NCBI GenBank assembly: GCA_947494435.1
Contig: CANLUY010000001.1
Location: 310,001 to 374,000 of the forward strand
From: an uncultured Litoreibacter sp.
GTDB lineage: Bacteria; Pseudomonadota; Alphaproteobacteria; Rhodobacterales; Rhodobacteraceae
Direction: 5' to 3'
DNA length: 64,000 bases
Notes under the pieces: generated by a model
Database searches by the model: none
What the model saw: only the letters and a program-made list of their open reading frames with translations
What the model was told of the DNA's origin: nothing
In this document: positions 44,610 through 52,921 of the stretch, piece after piece
Numbering within the stretch: the first letter of the stretch is position 1
Layout of the letters: each line of letters opens with the position of its first letter
Translations under genes and position numbers: made by a program

Positions 44610-45142
44610 TACTTCTTCTTCCCTTCTTTGCGGAAGATGTACTCATCTTTGTACTTGATGCCTTTGCCTTTGTAAGGCTCCGGCTTGCGCCAAGCACGGA
44701 TTTCAGCGGCAACTTGACCAACCTGCTGCTCGTCATTGCCTTCAACGGTGATCTCGGTAGGCTTGGGGGCCGCAACGGTCACGCCTTCTGGCACTTCATA
44801 GACCACGTCATGCGACAGGCCGAGGTTCAGCTTCAGATTCTTGCCTTCCATCGCGGCACGATACCCAACACCGCTGATCTCAAGTTCTTTCTTGAAACCA
44901 TCGGTGACGCCAGTCACGAGGTTTGCCACGCGTGTGCGCGACATGCCCCATTGCTGGCGGGCACGTTTGGATTTGCCACGGGGTTCGACTTTCACGACAT
45001 TGCCGTCGACGGTGATTGTGACATCATCCGTGGCGGTAAATTCGCGCTGGCCTTTCGGGCCTTTGACCGAAACCGTCTGGCCAGAGACAGAAGCCTCTAC
45101 GCCGGAGGGCAGGTCGACTGGTTTTTTACCAATACGAGACAT
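44609..45142 (-). CDS. rplF: 50S ribosomal protein L6
   Basis: A 177-residue L6 starting [17 protein letters not shown]. The two homologous alpha/beta domains are visible ([10 protein letters not shown] and [12 protein letters not shown]), ending with [23 protein letters not shown]. The frame is open upstream into rpsH, but this start is the conserved one and lies 10 bp after rpsH. Confidence 0.97.
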   Translation of the reverse strand: MSRIGKKPVDLPSGVEASVSGQTVSVKGPKGQREFTATDDVTITVDGNVVKVEPRGKSKRARQQWGMSRTRVANLVTGVTDGFKKELEISGVGYRAAMEGKNLKLNLGLSHDVVYEVPEGVTVAAPKPTEITVEGNDEQQVGQVAAEIRAWRKPEPYKGKGIKYKDEYIFRKEGKKK

Positions 45143-45152
45143 TACGCTCTCC

Positions 45153-45545
45153 TTAGAAGACGGTGCAAAGCACTTCGCCGCCAACATTCTGGCTGCGCGC
45201 GTTTGCATCGGACATGACACCTTTCGGTGTCGAGACAATGGAGACACCCAAGCCCTGACGGACGGTTGGGATGTCGCTGGAACCCACGTAAACGCGGCGA
45301 CCAGGCTTTGAGATACGCTTCAGCTCGCGGATAACCGGCGTGCCTTCGTAATATTTCAGCTCAATGTTCAAAGCCGGATGACCGTCTTTGCCGGTGGTTG
45401 TCTCGTAGCCACGGATGTAGCCCTCGTCAGCCAACACATCGAGAACCCAGGCACGCAGCTTGGAGGCTGGTGTTTCAACGGTGGCTTTGCCACGCAATTG
45501 AGAGTTCCGGATACGGGTGAGCATATCTGCGATAGGATCGTTCAT
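45153..45545 (-). CDS. rpsH: 30S ribosomal protein S8
   Basis: A 130-residue S8 with [15 protein letters not shown] at the start, [15 protein letters not shown] in the middle and [28 protein letters not shown] at the end. In other bacteria S8 binds its own mRNA near rplE; no such structure was searched for in detail here. It follows rpsN with a 12-bp gap. Confidence 0.97.
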   Translation of the reverse strand: MNDPIADMLTRIRNSQLRGKATVETPASKLRAWVLDVLADEGYIRGYETTTGKDGHPALNIELKYYEGTPVIRELKRISKPGRRVYVGSSDIPTVRQGLGVSIVSTPKGVMSDANARSQNVGGEVLCTVF

Positions 45546-45557
45546 TCTATACCCTCC

Positions 45558-45863
45558 TTACCAGCTCGACTTAACCATGCCGGGGATTTGGCCAGCAGAG
45601 CCAAGGTCCCGCAGCGCGATCCGGGAAATCTTCAGCTTACGGTAGTAAGCGTGAGGACGGCCGGTCAGCTGGCAACGGTTGTGAAGACGGACAGCAGAGG
45701 AGTTGCGGGGCAACTCAGCCAGTTTCAGGCGCGCTTTGAAACGCTCTTCCATTGGTTTCTCTTTGTCATTTGCGATTTCGAGCAGAGCAGCACGCTTGGC
45801 GGCGTATTTCTTCACCAGGCGCTCCCGCTTCTTCTCGCGTTCGATCATGCTTTTCTTAGCCAT
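45558..45863 (-). CDS. rpsN: 30S ribosomal protein S14 (zinc-independent form)
   Basis: A 101-residue S14 of the longer, zinc-free type: the C-terminal half has [20 protein letters not shown] with a single Cys instead of the CxxC pair. The N-terminal part [20 protein letters not shown] is standard for alphaproteobacteria. It lies 18 bp after rplE. Confidence 0.97.
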   Translation of the reverse strand: MAKKSMIEREKKRERLVKKYAAKRAALLEIANDKEKPMEERFKARLKLAELPRNSSAVRLHNRCQLTGRPHAYYRKLKISRIALRDLGSAGQIPGMVKSSW

Positions 45864-45881
45864 GTCTAATTCTCCTGCGGC

Positions 45882-46445
45882 TTACTGGCTGAACGGCATG
45901 TTGAAAGCTTTCAACAGGCTCAGCGCTTCAGCGTCGGTGGGTGCGGTGGTGCAGATCACGATATCAAGGCCCCAGGCCTCATCGATCTTGTCGAAGTCAA
46001 TCTCTGGGAACACGATGTGCTCTTTGAGACCCATGGCATAGTTGCCGCGTCCGTCGAAGGACTTGGCGGAAATGCCACGGAAGTCACGGATGCGAGGCAT
46101 CGCAATCGTGATCAGACGGTCAAGAAATTCGTACATCTTGTCGCCGCGCAAAGTAACTTTGGCACCAAGTGGCATCTCTTCGCGGACCCGGAAGCCAGCG
46201 ATGGATTTCTTGGCGCGTGTCACCATGGCTTTTTGGCCTGTGATCGCAGTCAGATCATCAGCAGCGCCTTGTGGCTTCTTGCTGTCTTTGACAGCGGCCT
46301 TACCAGCACCGATGTTCAGAACGATTTTGTCCAGACGTGGGATCTGCATGTCGTTCTTGTAGGAAAACTCTTCCTTCATCGCGGCACGGATCGTGTCTTT
46401 GTAAACGCCCTTCAAACGGGGTGTGTAGTTTGCTTCGTCTAGCAT
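45882..46445 (-). CDS. rplE: 50S ribosomal protein L5
   Basis: A 187-residue L5. Landmarks are [17 protein letters not shown] near residue 38, [25 protein letters not shown] in the middle and [34 protein letters not shown] at the end. Its start shares a base with the rplX stop. It belongs to the central protuberance and contacts 5S rRNA. Confidence 0.97.
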   Translation of the reverse strand: MLDEANYTPRLKGVYKDTIRAAMKEEFSYKNDMQIPRLDKIVLNIGAGKAAVKDSKKPQGAADDLTAITGQKAMVTRAKKSIAGFRVREEMPLGAKVTLRGDKMYEFLDRLITIAMPRIRDFRGISAKSFDGRGNYAMGLKEHIVFPEIDFDKIDEAWGLDIVICTTAPTDAEALSLLKAFNMPFSQ

Positions 46446-46750
46446 TAGATCACATCCCCTGTTGTTTTGGCGTAGCGGACTTTCTTATCGCCATCCATTT
46501 TGAAACCAACGCGGGTTGGTTTGCCTTTGGCATCGACCAGCGCGAGGTTGGAAAGCTGGATCGGCATCGCAACAGGCTGACGCCCGCCTTGATCGTTCTG
46601 GCTTTGCTTGACGTGACGGATGGCGATGTTGATCCCATCGACAATCGCTTTGCCTGTGGACGGGCTAACGGACGTGATATTGCCCTTCTTGCCTTTGTCC
46701 TTACCGGTCAAAACGATGACTTCGTCACCTTTTTTCAGTTTAGCGGCCAT
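46445..46750 (-). CDS. rplX: 50S ribosomal protein L24
   Basis: A 101-residue L24 with the KOW motif [21 protein letters not shown] near the start and [12 protein letters not shown] at the end. It lies three bases after rplN and overlaps rplE by one base. Confidence 0.97.
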   Translation of the reverse strand: MAAKLKKGDEVIVLTGKDKGKKGNITSVSPSTGKAIVDGINIAIRHVKQSQNDQGGRQPVAMPIQLSNLALVDAKGKPTRVGFKMDGDKKVRYAKTTGDVI

Positions 46751-46753
46751 GAG

Positions 46754-47122
46754 TTACAGCACCTCCGGAGCGAGTGAGATGATTTTCATGAAGTTCTTGG
46801 CGCGCAGCTCGCGAACAACTGGCCCGAAGATACGAGTGCCAATCGGCTCGCCCGAGTTATTCAGGATAACAGCGGCGTTGCGGTCAAAACGAATTGCGGT
46901 GCCGTCTTCGCGACGGACCTCTTTGGCGGTGCGCACAACGACAGCCTTACGGACGTCGCCTTTTTTCACGCGGCCGCGTGGGATGGCTTCCTTTACCGAC
47001 ACGACAATAACGTCGCCGACGGATGCGTATTTACGCTTGGAGCCACCCAGAACCTTAATGCACTGAACACGGCGCGCGCCGCTATTGTCAGCCACATCAA
47101 GATTGGTCTGCATCTGGATCAT
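46754..47122 (-). CDS. rplN: 50S ribosomal protein L14
   Basis: A 122-residue L14: [20 protein letters not shown] at the start, [18 protein letters not shown] in the middle and the typical end [19 protein letters not shown] 66-bp gap separates it from rpsQ. Confidence 0.98.
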   Translation of the reverse strand: MIQMQTNLDVADNSGARRVQCIKVLGGSKRKYASVGDVIVVSVKEAIPRGRVKKGDVRKAVVVRTAKEVRREDGTAIRFDRNAAVILNNSGEPIGTRIFGPVVRELRAKNFMKIISLAPEVL

Positions 47123-47188
47123 GTGATGTCTCCCGACCTTTGGGGACGCATTGTTATTCTAGCGCCCCACGGTTTCGTGGTATTGGGT

Positions 47189-47422
47189 TTAAGCCTCGAC
47201 GAGGACTTCCCAACGTTTCGTTTTCGATTTTGGTGCACATTCTTGGATACGGACTTTGTCGCCCACATTGAATGCGTTGTTCTCATCATGCGCCCGGTAT
47301 TTCTTGGACGACCGGATGGTCTTTTTCAGAACGGGATGTGTGAAGCGACGCTCAACGGAGACAGTGACAGTCTGCGCGTTTTGGTTGCTTGTGACGGTGC
47401 CGGACAGGATACGCTTAGGCAT
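47189..47422 (-). CDS. rpsQ: 30S ribosomal protein S17
   Basis: A 77-residue S17 with [20 protein letters not shown] and the [20 protein letters not shown] core. It starts three bases after the rpmC stop. Size is normal. Confidence 0.97.
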   Translation of the reverse strand: MPKRILSGTVTSNQNAQTVTVSVERRFTHPVLKKTIRSSKKYRAHDENNAFNVGDKVRIQECAPKSKTKRWEVLVEA

Positions 47423-47425
47423 GGA

Positions 47426-47641
47426 TTAAGCCTCCGATTTGGCAGCGTCGGCTGCTTTTTCGTTCAGAATGGTTTTGACACGTGCAGCATCACGTTTGAC
47501 GGAGCGCATACGGGCCGTGTTCTCAAGTTGGCCAGTGGCCTGCTGGAAGCGTAGGTTAAAAGCCTCTTTTTTCAGATTTGCCAGCTCTTCATTGAGCTGA
47601 TCTGCGGTTTTTTCACGCAGTTCAGTGGCGTTCATAGCCAA
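47426..47641 (-). CDS. rpmC: 50S ribosomal protein L29
   Basis: A 71-residue L29 with [20 protein letters not shown] and the [19 protein letters not shown] core. An internal ATG two codons in is an alternative start. In the usual operon it directly follows rplP; here rplP ends 4.1 kb away and plus-strand genes intervene. rpmC must therefore head its own transcript, with a promoter somewhere between 47642 and about 48000. Confidence 0.96.
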   Translation of the reverse strand: MAMNATELREKTADQLNEELANLKKEAFNLRFQQATGQLENTARMRSVKRDAARVKTILNEKAADAAKSEA

Positions 47642-47799
47642 GTTCCTTTTTCAAACACTGGAGAGCCGCTTGGAGCGTGACCCTGATTCCAGTGGATTTC
47701 ACGATAAGAGGTGCGTTTAGACCTGTGTGGCTAACAAAGCAAGGGCCTTAAGCCATTTAATTGGCCCGGTTGCAAACCGCCCGCCCGGAGGGCACCGAC

Positions 47800-47925
47800 G
47801 GGCCACGCCCGACCTCCCCCCGGAGGGCGTGTTGTTGGGTCATTCACTGAATGCGCGGCGGGGATGCTTTCGTGTGTTTCGGGTCGAATAAGTGTTGCAA
47901 ACGCCCTCCAGGTCGGGCACGGCCC
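47800..47925. repeat. Long imperfect inverted repeat upstream of rpmC
   Basis: The left arm starts GGGCCACGCCCGACCT (47800-47815) and ends GGAGGGCGT (47822-47830), with about six extra C-rich bases between. The right arm ACGCCCTCCAGGTCGGGC (47901-47918) plus ACGGCCC is its near-complement. The arms are separated by about 70 bp. A related word TTGCAAAC-(C)GCCC occurs at 47770 and 47896. It may be a degenerate mobile repeat or a leader structure for rpmC. Confidence 0.6.
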
Positions 47926-48005
47926 TTGGGTATTTGAATAGACTACATTACAAAACCCGATCTCCGCCACGTGATAGAAACTGAAATTTCGTGTAGCTTT
48001 TTGTG

Positions 48006-48185
48006 CTACCTGTTTCTGTGACGGGACCTAACAATGCTGGCAAAGCCTTTTACTAGAGCTTCACCGCTCTTCGTCCTCCAAACTACCGCAAGTGCTACAA
48101 TAGCTAGTAAGACTGCCCCTAACCCACGGCCAGACATAAACCAAATGTCCAATTCAGCTTCTCTTACTAGATTTACAAACTCCAA
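48006..48185 (-). CDS. Possible small single-helix membrane protein (59 aa)
   Basis: A short frame with a TTG start preceded by GGGAG at six bases. It reads MEFVNLVREAELDIW, then a hydrophobic stretch GLGAVLLAIVALAVVW (residues 21-36), and a positively charged tail ending IVRSRHRNR. The positive-inside arrangement and the placed ribosome site support a real gene; the short length and lack of recognisable relatives argue for caution. An internal ATG would give 43 residues. It lies in the gap upstream of rpmC on the same strand. Confidence 0.4.
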   Translation of the reverse strand: MEFVNLVREAELDIWFMSGRGLGAVLLAIVALAVVWRTKSGEALVKGFASIVRSRHRNR

Positions 48186-48491
48186 GACAGGCTCCCTCGC
48201 TCAAAGGCTATCTTGATCTTGTTTGATAGCTCCAATTACCTATCCATTCAGGATAGCGACACAAGCAATTTCTTGCTCTGGTTACGTTTCTCACAATCTC
48301 ATGGAATAAAGTGAATTTCGCTAACTTGATATTAAAACTGATAGATTCGAATAACTTTATCATTTGGAATCAAATCACTAAGCCCTCACAAACCAACGAA
48401 TCAGTGTCCGCATTATCTCAAGCATCTGGGTTCTCTGCTCCGATCCTAAGTTCACAATGTGGTCAGAACCGGCCGTCCCCGTTTCTGTCGA
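48186..48491. other. AT-rich gene-free stretch before repeat copy A
   Basis: About 300 bp with lower GC than its surroundings. A plus-strand frame from 48311 is open but runs through repeat copy A and has no recognisable content, so it is not called. No clear promoter was identified. Confidence 0.4.
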
Positions 48492-48568
48492 GTGCTGCTC
48501 TCGGAGAGTTTTCTGCGAAAACTAACCTGCCGCCCACTGGTTCAATATCGCTAATCGCGATATTGAAC
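48492..48568 (+). repeat. Two-hairpin repeat, copy A
   Basis: Hairpin 1: GGAGAGTTTTC (48503-48513) and GAAAACTAACC (48517-48527) with loop TGC, flanked by GCTCTC on the left and TGCCGC on the right. Hairpin 2: GTTCAATATCGC (48540-48551) pairs perfectly with GCGATATTGAAC (48557-48568). It ends five bases before the start of the oxygenase gene. Same orientation as copies B, C and D. Confidence 0.8.
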
Positions 48569-48572
48569 TTGA

Positions 48573-49193
48573 ATGACAGAAATCAGATCTCTCTTCGCCA
48601 CGCGATTGTATAAAGCCAAGCTCTCCGAGTTTGGCAAACCCATCGACCCGCAGGAACTCGACACTGCGTGTCTCTCCATTGCCGAGGATGACGAAGCGGG
48701 GCAGGAGTGGTGTGAGCGGGAGGGGTTTCCGGGCTATACGTCCTATGCTTCGCTCACCGATCTGCCGTGGCGGTTTCCGATCTTTAAGGACCTTGTCAAA
48801 GTGCTCGATAAACATGTCGCGGCCTTTGCCAAGGACGCGCAGTTTGATCTTGATGGTCGAGAATTAAAGCTGGAGGATATCTGGATCAACATCCTGCCCG
48901 AGGGCGGCATTCATACCTCGCACATCCACCCGCATTCCGTCGTCTCTGGCACGACCTATGTGGCGATCCCGTTTGAGGGCTCGGCGATCAAATTCGAGGA
49001 CCCGCGCAGCCAGATGATGATGGCCGCCCCTGCCCGGCTGCGCGATGCGCGCGAGGAGATGCGGCAGTTCATCTATGTGGCCCCTGAGGTCGGTGATGTG
49101 CTGCTATGGGAAAGCTGGCTGCGCCATGAGGTGCCGATGAATATGTCTGAGGAAGACCGCATCTCCATCAGTTTCAATTACAATTGGAGCTAA
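48573..49193 (+). CDS. Putative 2-oxoglutarate/Fe(II) oxygenase (TIGR02466-type)
   Basis: A 206-residue protein of the family described as putative 2OG-Fe(II) oxygenase. The histidine-rich iron-site candidate GGIHTSHIHPHSVVSGTTYV covers residues 111-130, and the distal WLRHEVPMNMSEEDRISISFNYNW (H185, then Arg) supplies the last metal ligand and oxoglutarate-binding residues. The ATG follows copy A's second hairpin closely; only a weak ribosome site is visible. It is the first of four plus-strand genes that separate rpmC from rplP. The substrate is not known for this family. Confidence 0.78.
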   Translation: MTEIRSLFATRLYKAKLSEFGKPIDPQELDTACLSIAEDDEAGQEWCEREGFPGYTSYASLTDLPWRFPIFKDLVKVLDKHVAAFAKDAQFDLDGRELKLEDIWINILPEGGIHTSHIHPHSVVSGTTYVAIPFEGSAIKFEDPRSQMMMAAPARLRDAREEMRQFIYVAPEVGDVLLWESWLRHEVPMNMSEEDRISISFNYNWS

Positions 49194-49262
49194 ATTCCAA
49201 ACGGGATTTCAACGCTTGGCCGTCATAACCCATCGGGAGTGAACCACGAGGGTGCAGCCAGT

Positions 49263-49967
49263 ATGGCGCGGTATATTGCGATCATTCTTCTAATCTCGGG
49301 CCTGTTTGGCGGGCCAGCCGTGGCGCAACACGGCTCGCTTTTCGCGAAGAACCCCGCCGCCTTGTTGATCCAGCCGCGCGTCGTGGCCGCCAGTACAAGG
49401 GGCAGCTTGTTTCAAAAAACCTCCGTCCACGGGTTCATGACGCCCCTGCCGGACCGGACTGTTGAGGAATGGGCGAAACCGCATGCGCAGCTGTCACCCC
49501 GCGTGGCTAAACTGCTTGATCTGATCGCCGCCGCTGAAGCAGGTCCAGCAGGCTATAACGCCGTGCAATACGGCGCTGTGATCCGCCCCGGACGGCCGCC
49601 GACGCAAAAGACGTTTGGCGAGATATTCGACTGGATTGCGAACACGCCCGGTCAACCGCATGCAATCGGGCGCTATCAATTCATCCCCAAAACGCTGCGG
49701 CGGTTGGTGGCGATCGCGGGCTACTCGCGGAACACGCGGTTCACCCCCAAAGTGCAGGACCAGTTGGCATTGATCTTGTTGCAGGATGCTGGTCTAACTG
49801 CGTTTCAGGCAGGCACCCTGCCCCAACGCGCGTTTATGAAAAACCTTGCGCGCATCTGGGCCGGATTGCCTTTGCCCAATGGCAAATCCTACTACCAAGG
49901 CTATGCAGGCAACAAAGCCACGATGAGCTTCGCGCGGTTTGAAGAGGGGATGGCGCAGATTTTTTGA
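49263..49967 (+). CDS. Secreted lysozyme-like muramidase (GH104/lambda-R-like fold)
   Basis: A 234-residue exported protein. The signal peptide MARYIAIILLISGLFGGPAV ends after AVA at residue 21. The lysozyme-like domain (about 85-234) has the catalytic-type Glu at residue 92 in LIAAAEAGPAGYN, then AIGRYQFIPKTLRRLV and FTPKVQDQLALILLQ, a pattern seen in lambda endolysin-type GH104 enzymes. The internal ATG at 49263 is chosen; a GTG 24 bases upstream would precede the signal peptide. No other phage genes are near, so this is treated as a chromosomal cell-wall enzyme. Confidence 0.75.
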   Translation: MARYIAIILLISGLFGGPAVAQHGSLFAKNPAALLIQPRVVAASTRGSLFQKTSVHGFMTPLPDRTVEEWAKPHAQLSPRVAKLLDLIAAAEAGPAGYNAVQYGAVIRPGRPPTQKTFGEIFDWIANTPGQPHAIGRYQFIPKTLRRLVAIAGYSRNTRFTPKVQDQLALILLQDAGLTAFQAGTLPQRAFMKNLARIWAGLPLPNGKSYYQGYAGNKATMSFARFEEGMAQIF

Positions 49968-50086
49968 CGCGGCTTGTTGGAATTGTTGGGGTATTGCGGT
50001 TTTTCCACTAGCCGGAGGTTTCGCACACAAGGTTATCTTGAATAAGATGTCTGGATTGTTCCAATCACTATGACAGGGCCGCACGC

Positions 50087-50647
50087 GTGCCAAATTTTGT
50101 GTCAAAAACAGACGGCGCCAAGATCTTAGCGCAGGCGAAGCGCATTCTGGTGATTGGCAGCTCCGCAGGCGGTAAATCCACCTTGTCTCGAAGGATCGCC
50201 ACACAGTTTGCTCTGCCCTACATCTCGCTTGACCGCGACGTGCGGTGGCTGCCCGGATGGACAGTTCGTGACCGAGGGGAGCAACGCCGCCTGACGGAGC
50301 AATTCGTGGCGATGGAGGCTTGGGTGATGGATGGGACGACCGTGTCCAGCTTCGATCTACGCGCGCCTCGCGCTGATCTGGTGATCTGGATGCGGCCACA
50401 TCGGATGCGGGCGATGTGGCAATTGGCGAAACGGGTCTGGGGCAGCTATGGCAAGGTGCGGGAGGACATGGCAGACGGCTGTCCGGAGCAGTTGCCGGAT
50501 TGGGAGTTTCTGAGTTGGATTTCGACGTTTGAAAAGCGGCAAGCGCCGCGGATCATTGAGGGGTTGGATCGGTTTGCCCCGGATGTACCGGTGGTAACAC
50601 TACGAAAACCATCTGATCGAGATCAGATGGTTTTCGTCGACATGTGA
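50087..50647 (+). CDS. P-loop NTPase (adenylate-kinase-like/FlaR-type)
   Basis: A 186-residue nucleotide-binding protein with a GTG start. Walker A GSSAGGKST lies at residues 24-32, followed by SRRIATQFALPYISLDRDVRW, the topology-modulation (FlaR-like) kinase pattern, and DLVIWMRPHRMRAMWQLAKR. Similar proteins are small kinases of unknown substrate. The last codons (KPSDRDQMVFVDM) are encoded by a 34-bp inverted repeat, hairpin 2 of repeat copy E, so the native C-terminus may have been replaced by repeat sequence. Confidence 0.75.
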   Translation: MPNFVSKTDGAKILAQAKRILVIGSSAGGKSTLSRRIATQFALPYISLDRDVRWLPGWTVRDRGEQRRLTEQFVAMEAWVMDGTTVSSFDLRAPRADLVIWMRPHRMRAMWQLAKRVWGSYGKVREDMADGCPEQLPDWEFLSWISTFEKRQAPRIIEGLDRFAPDVPVVTLRKPSDRDQMVFVDM

Positions 50648-50702
50648 TCCAATAGCATTCGCCATCGCGGCAAGTCAGTTTTCGAGGAAAACTTACTGAG
50701 AG
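50603..50702 (-). repeat. Two-hairpin repeat, copy E (inverted orientation)
   Basis: Hairpin 2: CGAAAACCATCTGATC (50603-50618) and GATCAGATGGTTTTCG (50621-50636), a perfect 16-bp stem overlapping the end of the NTPase gene. Hairpin 1 read on the minus strand: AGTAAGTTTTC, loop CTC, GAAAACTGACT (50697 down to 50673), flanked by CTCTC and TGCCGC as in copy B. It is the only copy pointing in the minus direction. Confidence 0.78.
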
Positions 50703-50779
50703 CTTGTACGACTGTTGTATTCTCAAAGCTGACAACCAGCTTAGAACAACAACCCATTTACGTTAAGAGGTGATCCAGT

Positions 50780-51673
50780 ATTTCACATCAGTATACCCTT
50801 TTCGTCGATGAAGCGGGCGATGACAAAGCCGAAAACTTGAAGCCTGAATACTCAAACGGCAATTCTGAGTGGCTTTGCTTAGGAGGCTATTTAGTTAGAT
50901 CAGAGCTTGAAGATGATCTCGAGCAAAGGAGAGATGATCTAGTTTCAATGATCGGAGGAAAGCCCGGCCAGCCCCTGCACTATCGTAACTATAAGTCAGC
51001 TAATAGGCTAAAGGTCTGCAAGTCATTGGCTACTAAAAGAGCTCGGGCATTCGTGGTATGTTCATGCAAGGAAACAATGATTGGGTATAGAAACGAACGG
51101 GCTGAAGCCGCCGGAAATTCATCTTCCAATCGACAGTATTTGTATAATTTCGTGGTCCGCCTTCTCTTGGAACGAGTTACCGCATTTGTCAGGGATGACG
51201 CGGAAATAAATGGTGTCGAACAACCGCTTCTTCGCATCATTATGGCAAGCAGACGTGGCCATCACTTTGGTCACTTCAAGGCGTACGTTCTTCAATTGAT
51301 CCGACAAGCCAAAGCGGAGAGCACATTTCTGAATACGAGAGAGGTTGATCCAGACATACTCAAGTATTCGCTAATCGAAAGAATGCCTGCATCTCAACAC
51401 CCCGGCTTGCAGCTTGCAGATATCGTTGTGAGTTCGGTCTTTCAGTCAATCGAGCAATCGTCTCCCGCATATAGCGAGAAGCCGGCCGAATTCCTTCGAA
51501 GTATAATAGCTGGGAAACCTAGGTGGAAAGATGGAAGGTCGTTTAAGAATAACGTTGGTCTCACGATCTATCCTGCGAACCAAGCAATGGATTTGATCAA
51601 CAAAGATCAAGAAGCGTTCTTCACTAAATTCGACTATGATTTCGAATGGCTTAGGCAAAACCGAAAAAAATAA
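50780..51673 (+). CDS. DUF3800-family protein, apparent ATT start
   Basis: A 297-residue protein if it starts at the ATT at 50780; the first TTG in frame (50837) would cut off the conserved N-terminus. The opening QYTLFVDEAGDD (Asp-Glu near residues 10-11) is the family's metal-type motif, and a second acidic segment PGLQLADIVVSSVF lies near residue 213. GAGGTGAT (50767-50774) matches the anti-Shine-Dalgarno for eight bases and sits five bases before the ATT. No ATG, GTG or TTG is available between the stop codon before it and the motif. The gene is AT-richer than its neighbours and stands between repeat copies E and B. Function unknown; relatives occur on mobile and defence-rich DNA. Confidence 0.72.
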   Translation: MSHQYTLFVDEAGDDKAENLKPEYSNGNSEWLCLGGYLVRSELEDDLEQRRDDLVSMIGGKPGQPLHYRNYKSANRLKVCKSLATKRARAFVVCSCKETMIGYRNERAEAAGNSSSNRQYLYNFVVRLLLERVTAFVRDDAEINGVEQPLLRIIMASRRGHHFGHFKAYVLQLIRQAKAESTFLNTREVDPDILKYSLIERMPASQHPGLQLADIVVSSVFQSIEQSSPAYSEKPAEFLRSIIAGKPRWKDGRSFKNNVGLTIYPANQAMDLINKDQEAFFTKFDYDFEWLRQNRKK

Positions 51674-51698
51674 CCCCCACCGCTTAGCACGGAGGGGG
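51674..51698. terminator. Bidirectional-type hairpin between DUF3800 gene and rplP
   Basis: CCCCCaCCG (51674-51682) pairs with CGGaGGGGG (51690-51698) around a seven-base loop, directly after the DUF3800 stop codon. A T-rich stretch follows on the plus strand (ATAATTTC) and A-rich sequence precedes it, so it can serve both converging transcripts. Confidence 0.7.
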
Positions 51699-51714
51699 TC
51701 ATAATTTCTACCGG

Positions 51715-51791
51715 GTGCTGCTCTCGGTGAGTTTTCTTTGAAAACTAACCTGCCGCACACTTGGTGGTTTTCGCTTTAGCGAAAATCACCA
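51715..51791 (+). repeat. Two-hairpin repeat, copy B
   Basis: Outer stem GTG-c-TGC (51715-51721) with GCACAC (51755-51760). Hairpin 1: GGTGAGTTTTC (51726-51736), loop TTT, GAAAACTAACC (51740-51750). Internal loops TCTC and TGCC. Hairpin 2: TGGTGGTTTTCGCT (51762-51775) and AGCGAAAATCACCA (51778-51791), which overlaps the last Trp codon and stop of rplP. Confidence 0.82.
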
Positions 51792-52199
51792 GTCTTCGCG
51801 TACAACAACCCGTGTCTTAATCGGCAGCTTCATCGCAGCCAGACGCAATGCTTCGCGAGCTACGGCGTCGTTGACACCGTCGATCTCGAACATCATGCGG
51901 CCGGGTTTGACTTTGCAGGCCCAGAAATCGACAGAGCCTTTACCTTTACCCATACGAACTTCGATGGGCTTGGAGGTGACGGGCAGATCAGGAAAAATCC
52001 GGATCCACACGCGGCCTTGGCGTTTCATGTGACGTGTCATGGCACGACGTGCAGCCTCGATCTGGCGCGCGGTGATGCGCTCAGGTTCGGTGGCTTTCAG
52101 ACCGTAGGAGCCAAAGTTCAGGTCAGACCCGCCCTTTGCCTGACCTTTGATCCGGCCTTTGTGCATCTTGCGGAATTTAGTGCGTTTTGGTTGTAGCAT
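51786..52199 (-). CDS. rplP: 50S ribosomal protein L16
   Basis: A 137-residue L16: [20 protein letters not shown] at the start, [22 protein letters not shown]-like core and the ending [13 protein letters not shown]. It is the last gene of the rplB-rpsS-rplV-rpsC-rplP unit. The stop codon lies inside the second hairpin of repeat copy B, and rpmC, the usual next gene, is over 4 kb away. Length is normal, so the rearrangement did not damage the protein. Confidence 0.97.
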   Translation of the reverse strand: MLQPKRTKFRKMHKGRIKGQAKGGSDLNFGSYGLKATEPERITARQIEAARRAMTRHMKRQGRVWIRIFPDLPVTSKPIEVRMGKGKGSVDFWACKVKPGRMMFEIDGVNDAVAREALRLAAMKLPIKTRVVVREDW

Positions 52200-52213
52200 C
52201 TAAATGCCCTCCT

Positions 52214-52921
52214 TTAGCGGCGGCCGCCAGCACCGCGAGGTGTTGGGCCGTCTTGGAGTTCCTGTGCTTTACGGTCACGTGCCTGTGGATCGTGTTCCAT
52301 GATCTCGCCTTTGAAGATCCAGGTCTTGATCCCGATGATGCCATAGGCCGTCATCGCTTCGACATGTGCGTAATCGATATCGGCACGCAGCGTGTGCAAA
52401 GGCACGCGGCCTTCACGGTACCATTCTGTCCGTGCGATCTCAGCGCCACCAAGACGACCAGCAAGGTTCACCCGGATACCGAGTGCGCCCATACGCATGG
52501 CGTTTTGAACGGCACGTTTCATCGCGCGACGGAAAGAGACACGGCGTTCCAGCTGTTGAGCGATGCTTTCGCCAACCAGTGCGGCATCCAGTTCAGGCTT
52601 GCGCACTTCAACGATGTTGAGGTGCAGCTCGCTGTCTGTGAACGCGGCCAGCTTTTTGCGGAGCGTCTCGATATCGGCGCCTTTTTTGCCGATGATGACG
52701 CCCGGGCGTGCTGTGTGGATCGTGACGCGGCACTTCTTGTGCGGACGTTCGATGATCACACGGCTGATGCCGGCTTGCTTACACTCTTTGTTGATGAATT
52801 CGCGCATCTTGATGTCTTCGAGAAGAAGATCACCGAAATCAGCGGAGTTCGCGTACCAACGGCTGTCCCAGGTGCGGTTGACCTGCAGACGCATTCCGAT
52901 GGGATTAACTTTGTTACCCAT
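52214..52921 (-). CDS. rpsC: 30S ribosomal protein S3
   Basis: A 235-residue S3 with [20 protein letters not shown], the KH-domain [19 protein letters not shown] and the C-terminal [30 protein letters not shown]. The Gly/Arg tail ([10 protein letters not shown]) is usual for this lineage. Its start overlaps the rplV stop by one base. Confidence 0.97.
   Translation of the reverse strand: MGNKVNPIGMRLQVNRTWDSRWYANSADFGDLLLEDIKMREFINKECKQAGISRVIIERPHKKCRVTIHTARPGVIIGKKGADIETLRKKLAAFTDSELHLNIVEVRKPELDAALVGESIAQQLERRVSFRRAMKRAVQNAMRMGALGIRVNLAGRLGGAEIARTEWYREGRVPLHTLRADIDYAHVEAMTAYGIIGIKTWIFKGEIMEHDPQARDRKAQELQDGPTPRGAGGRR

Noticed and set aside
48311-48613. 100-codon plus-strand frame
   Set aside because: It runs through repeat copy A and into the next gene in another frame; composition unlike the neighbouring genes.
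49263-49967. Prophage remnant suggested by the lysozyme-like gene
   Set aside because: No holin, structural, integrase or repressor genes around; the protein has its own signal peptide.
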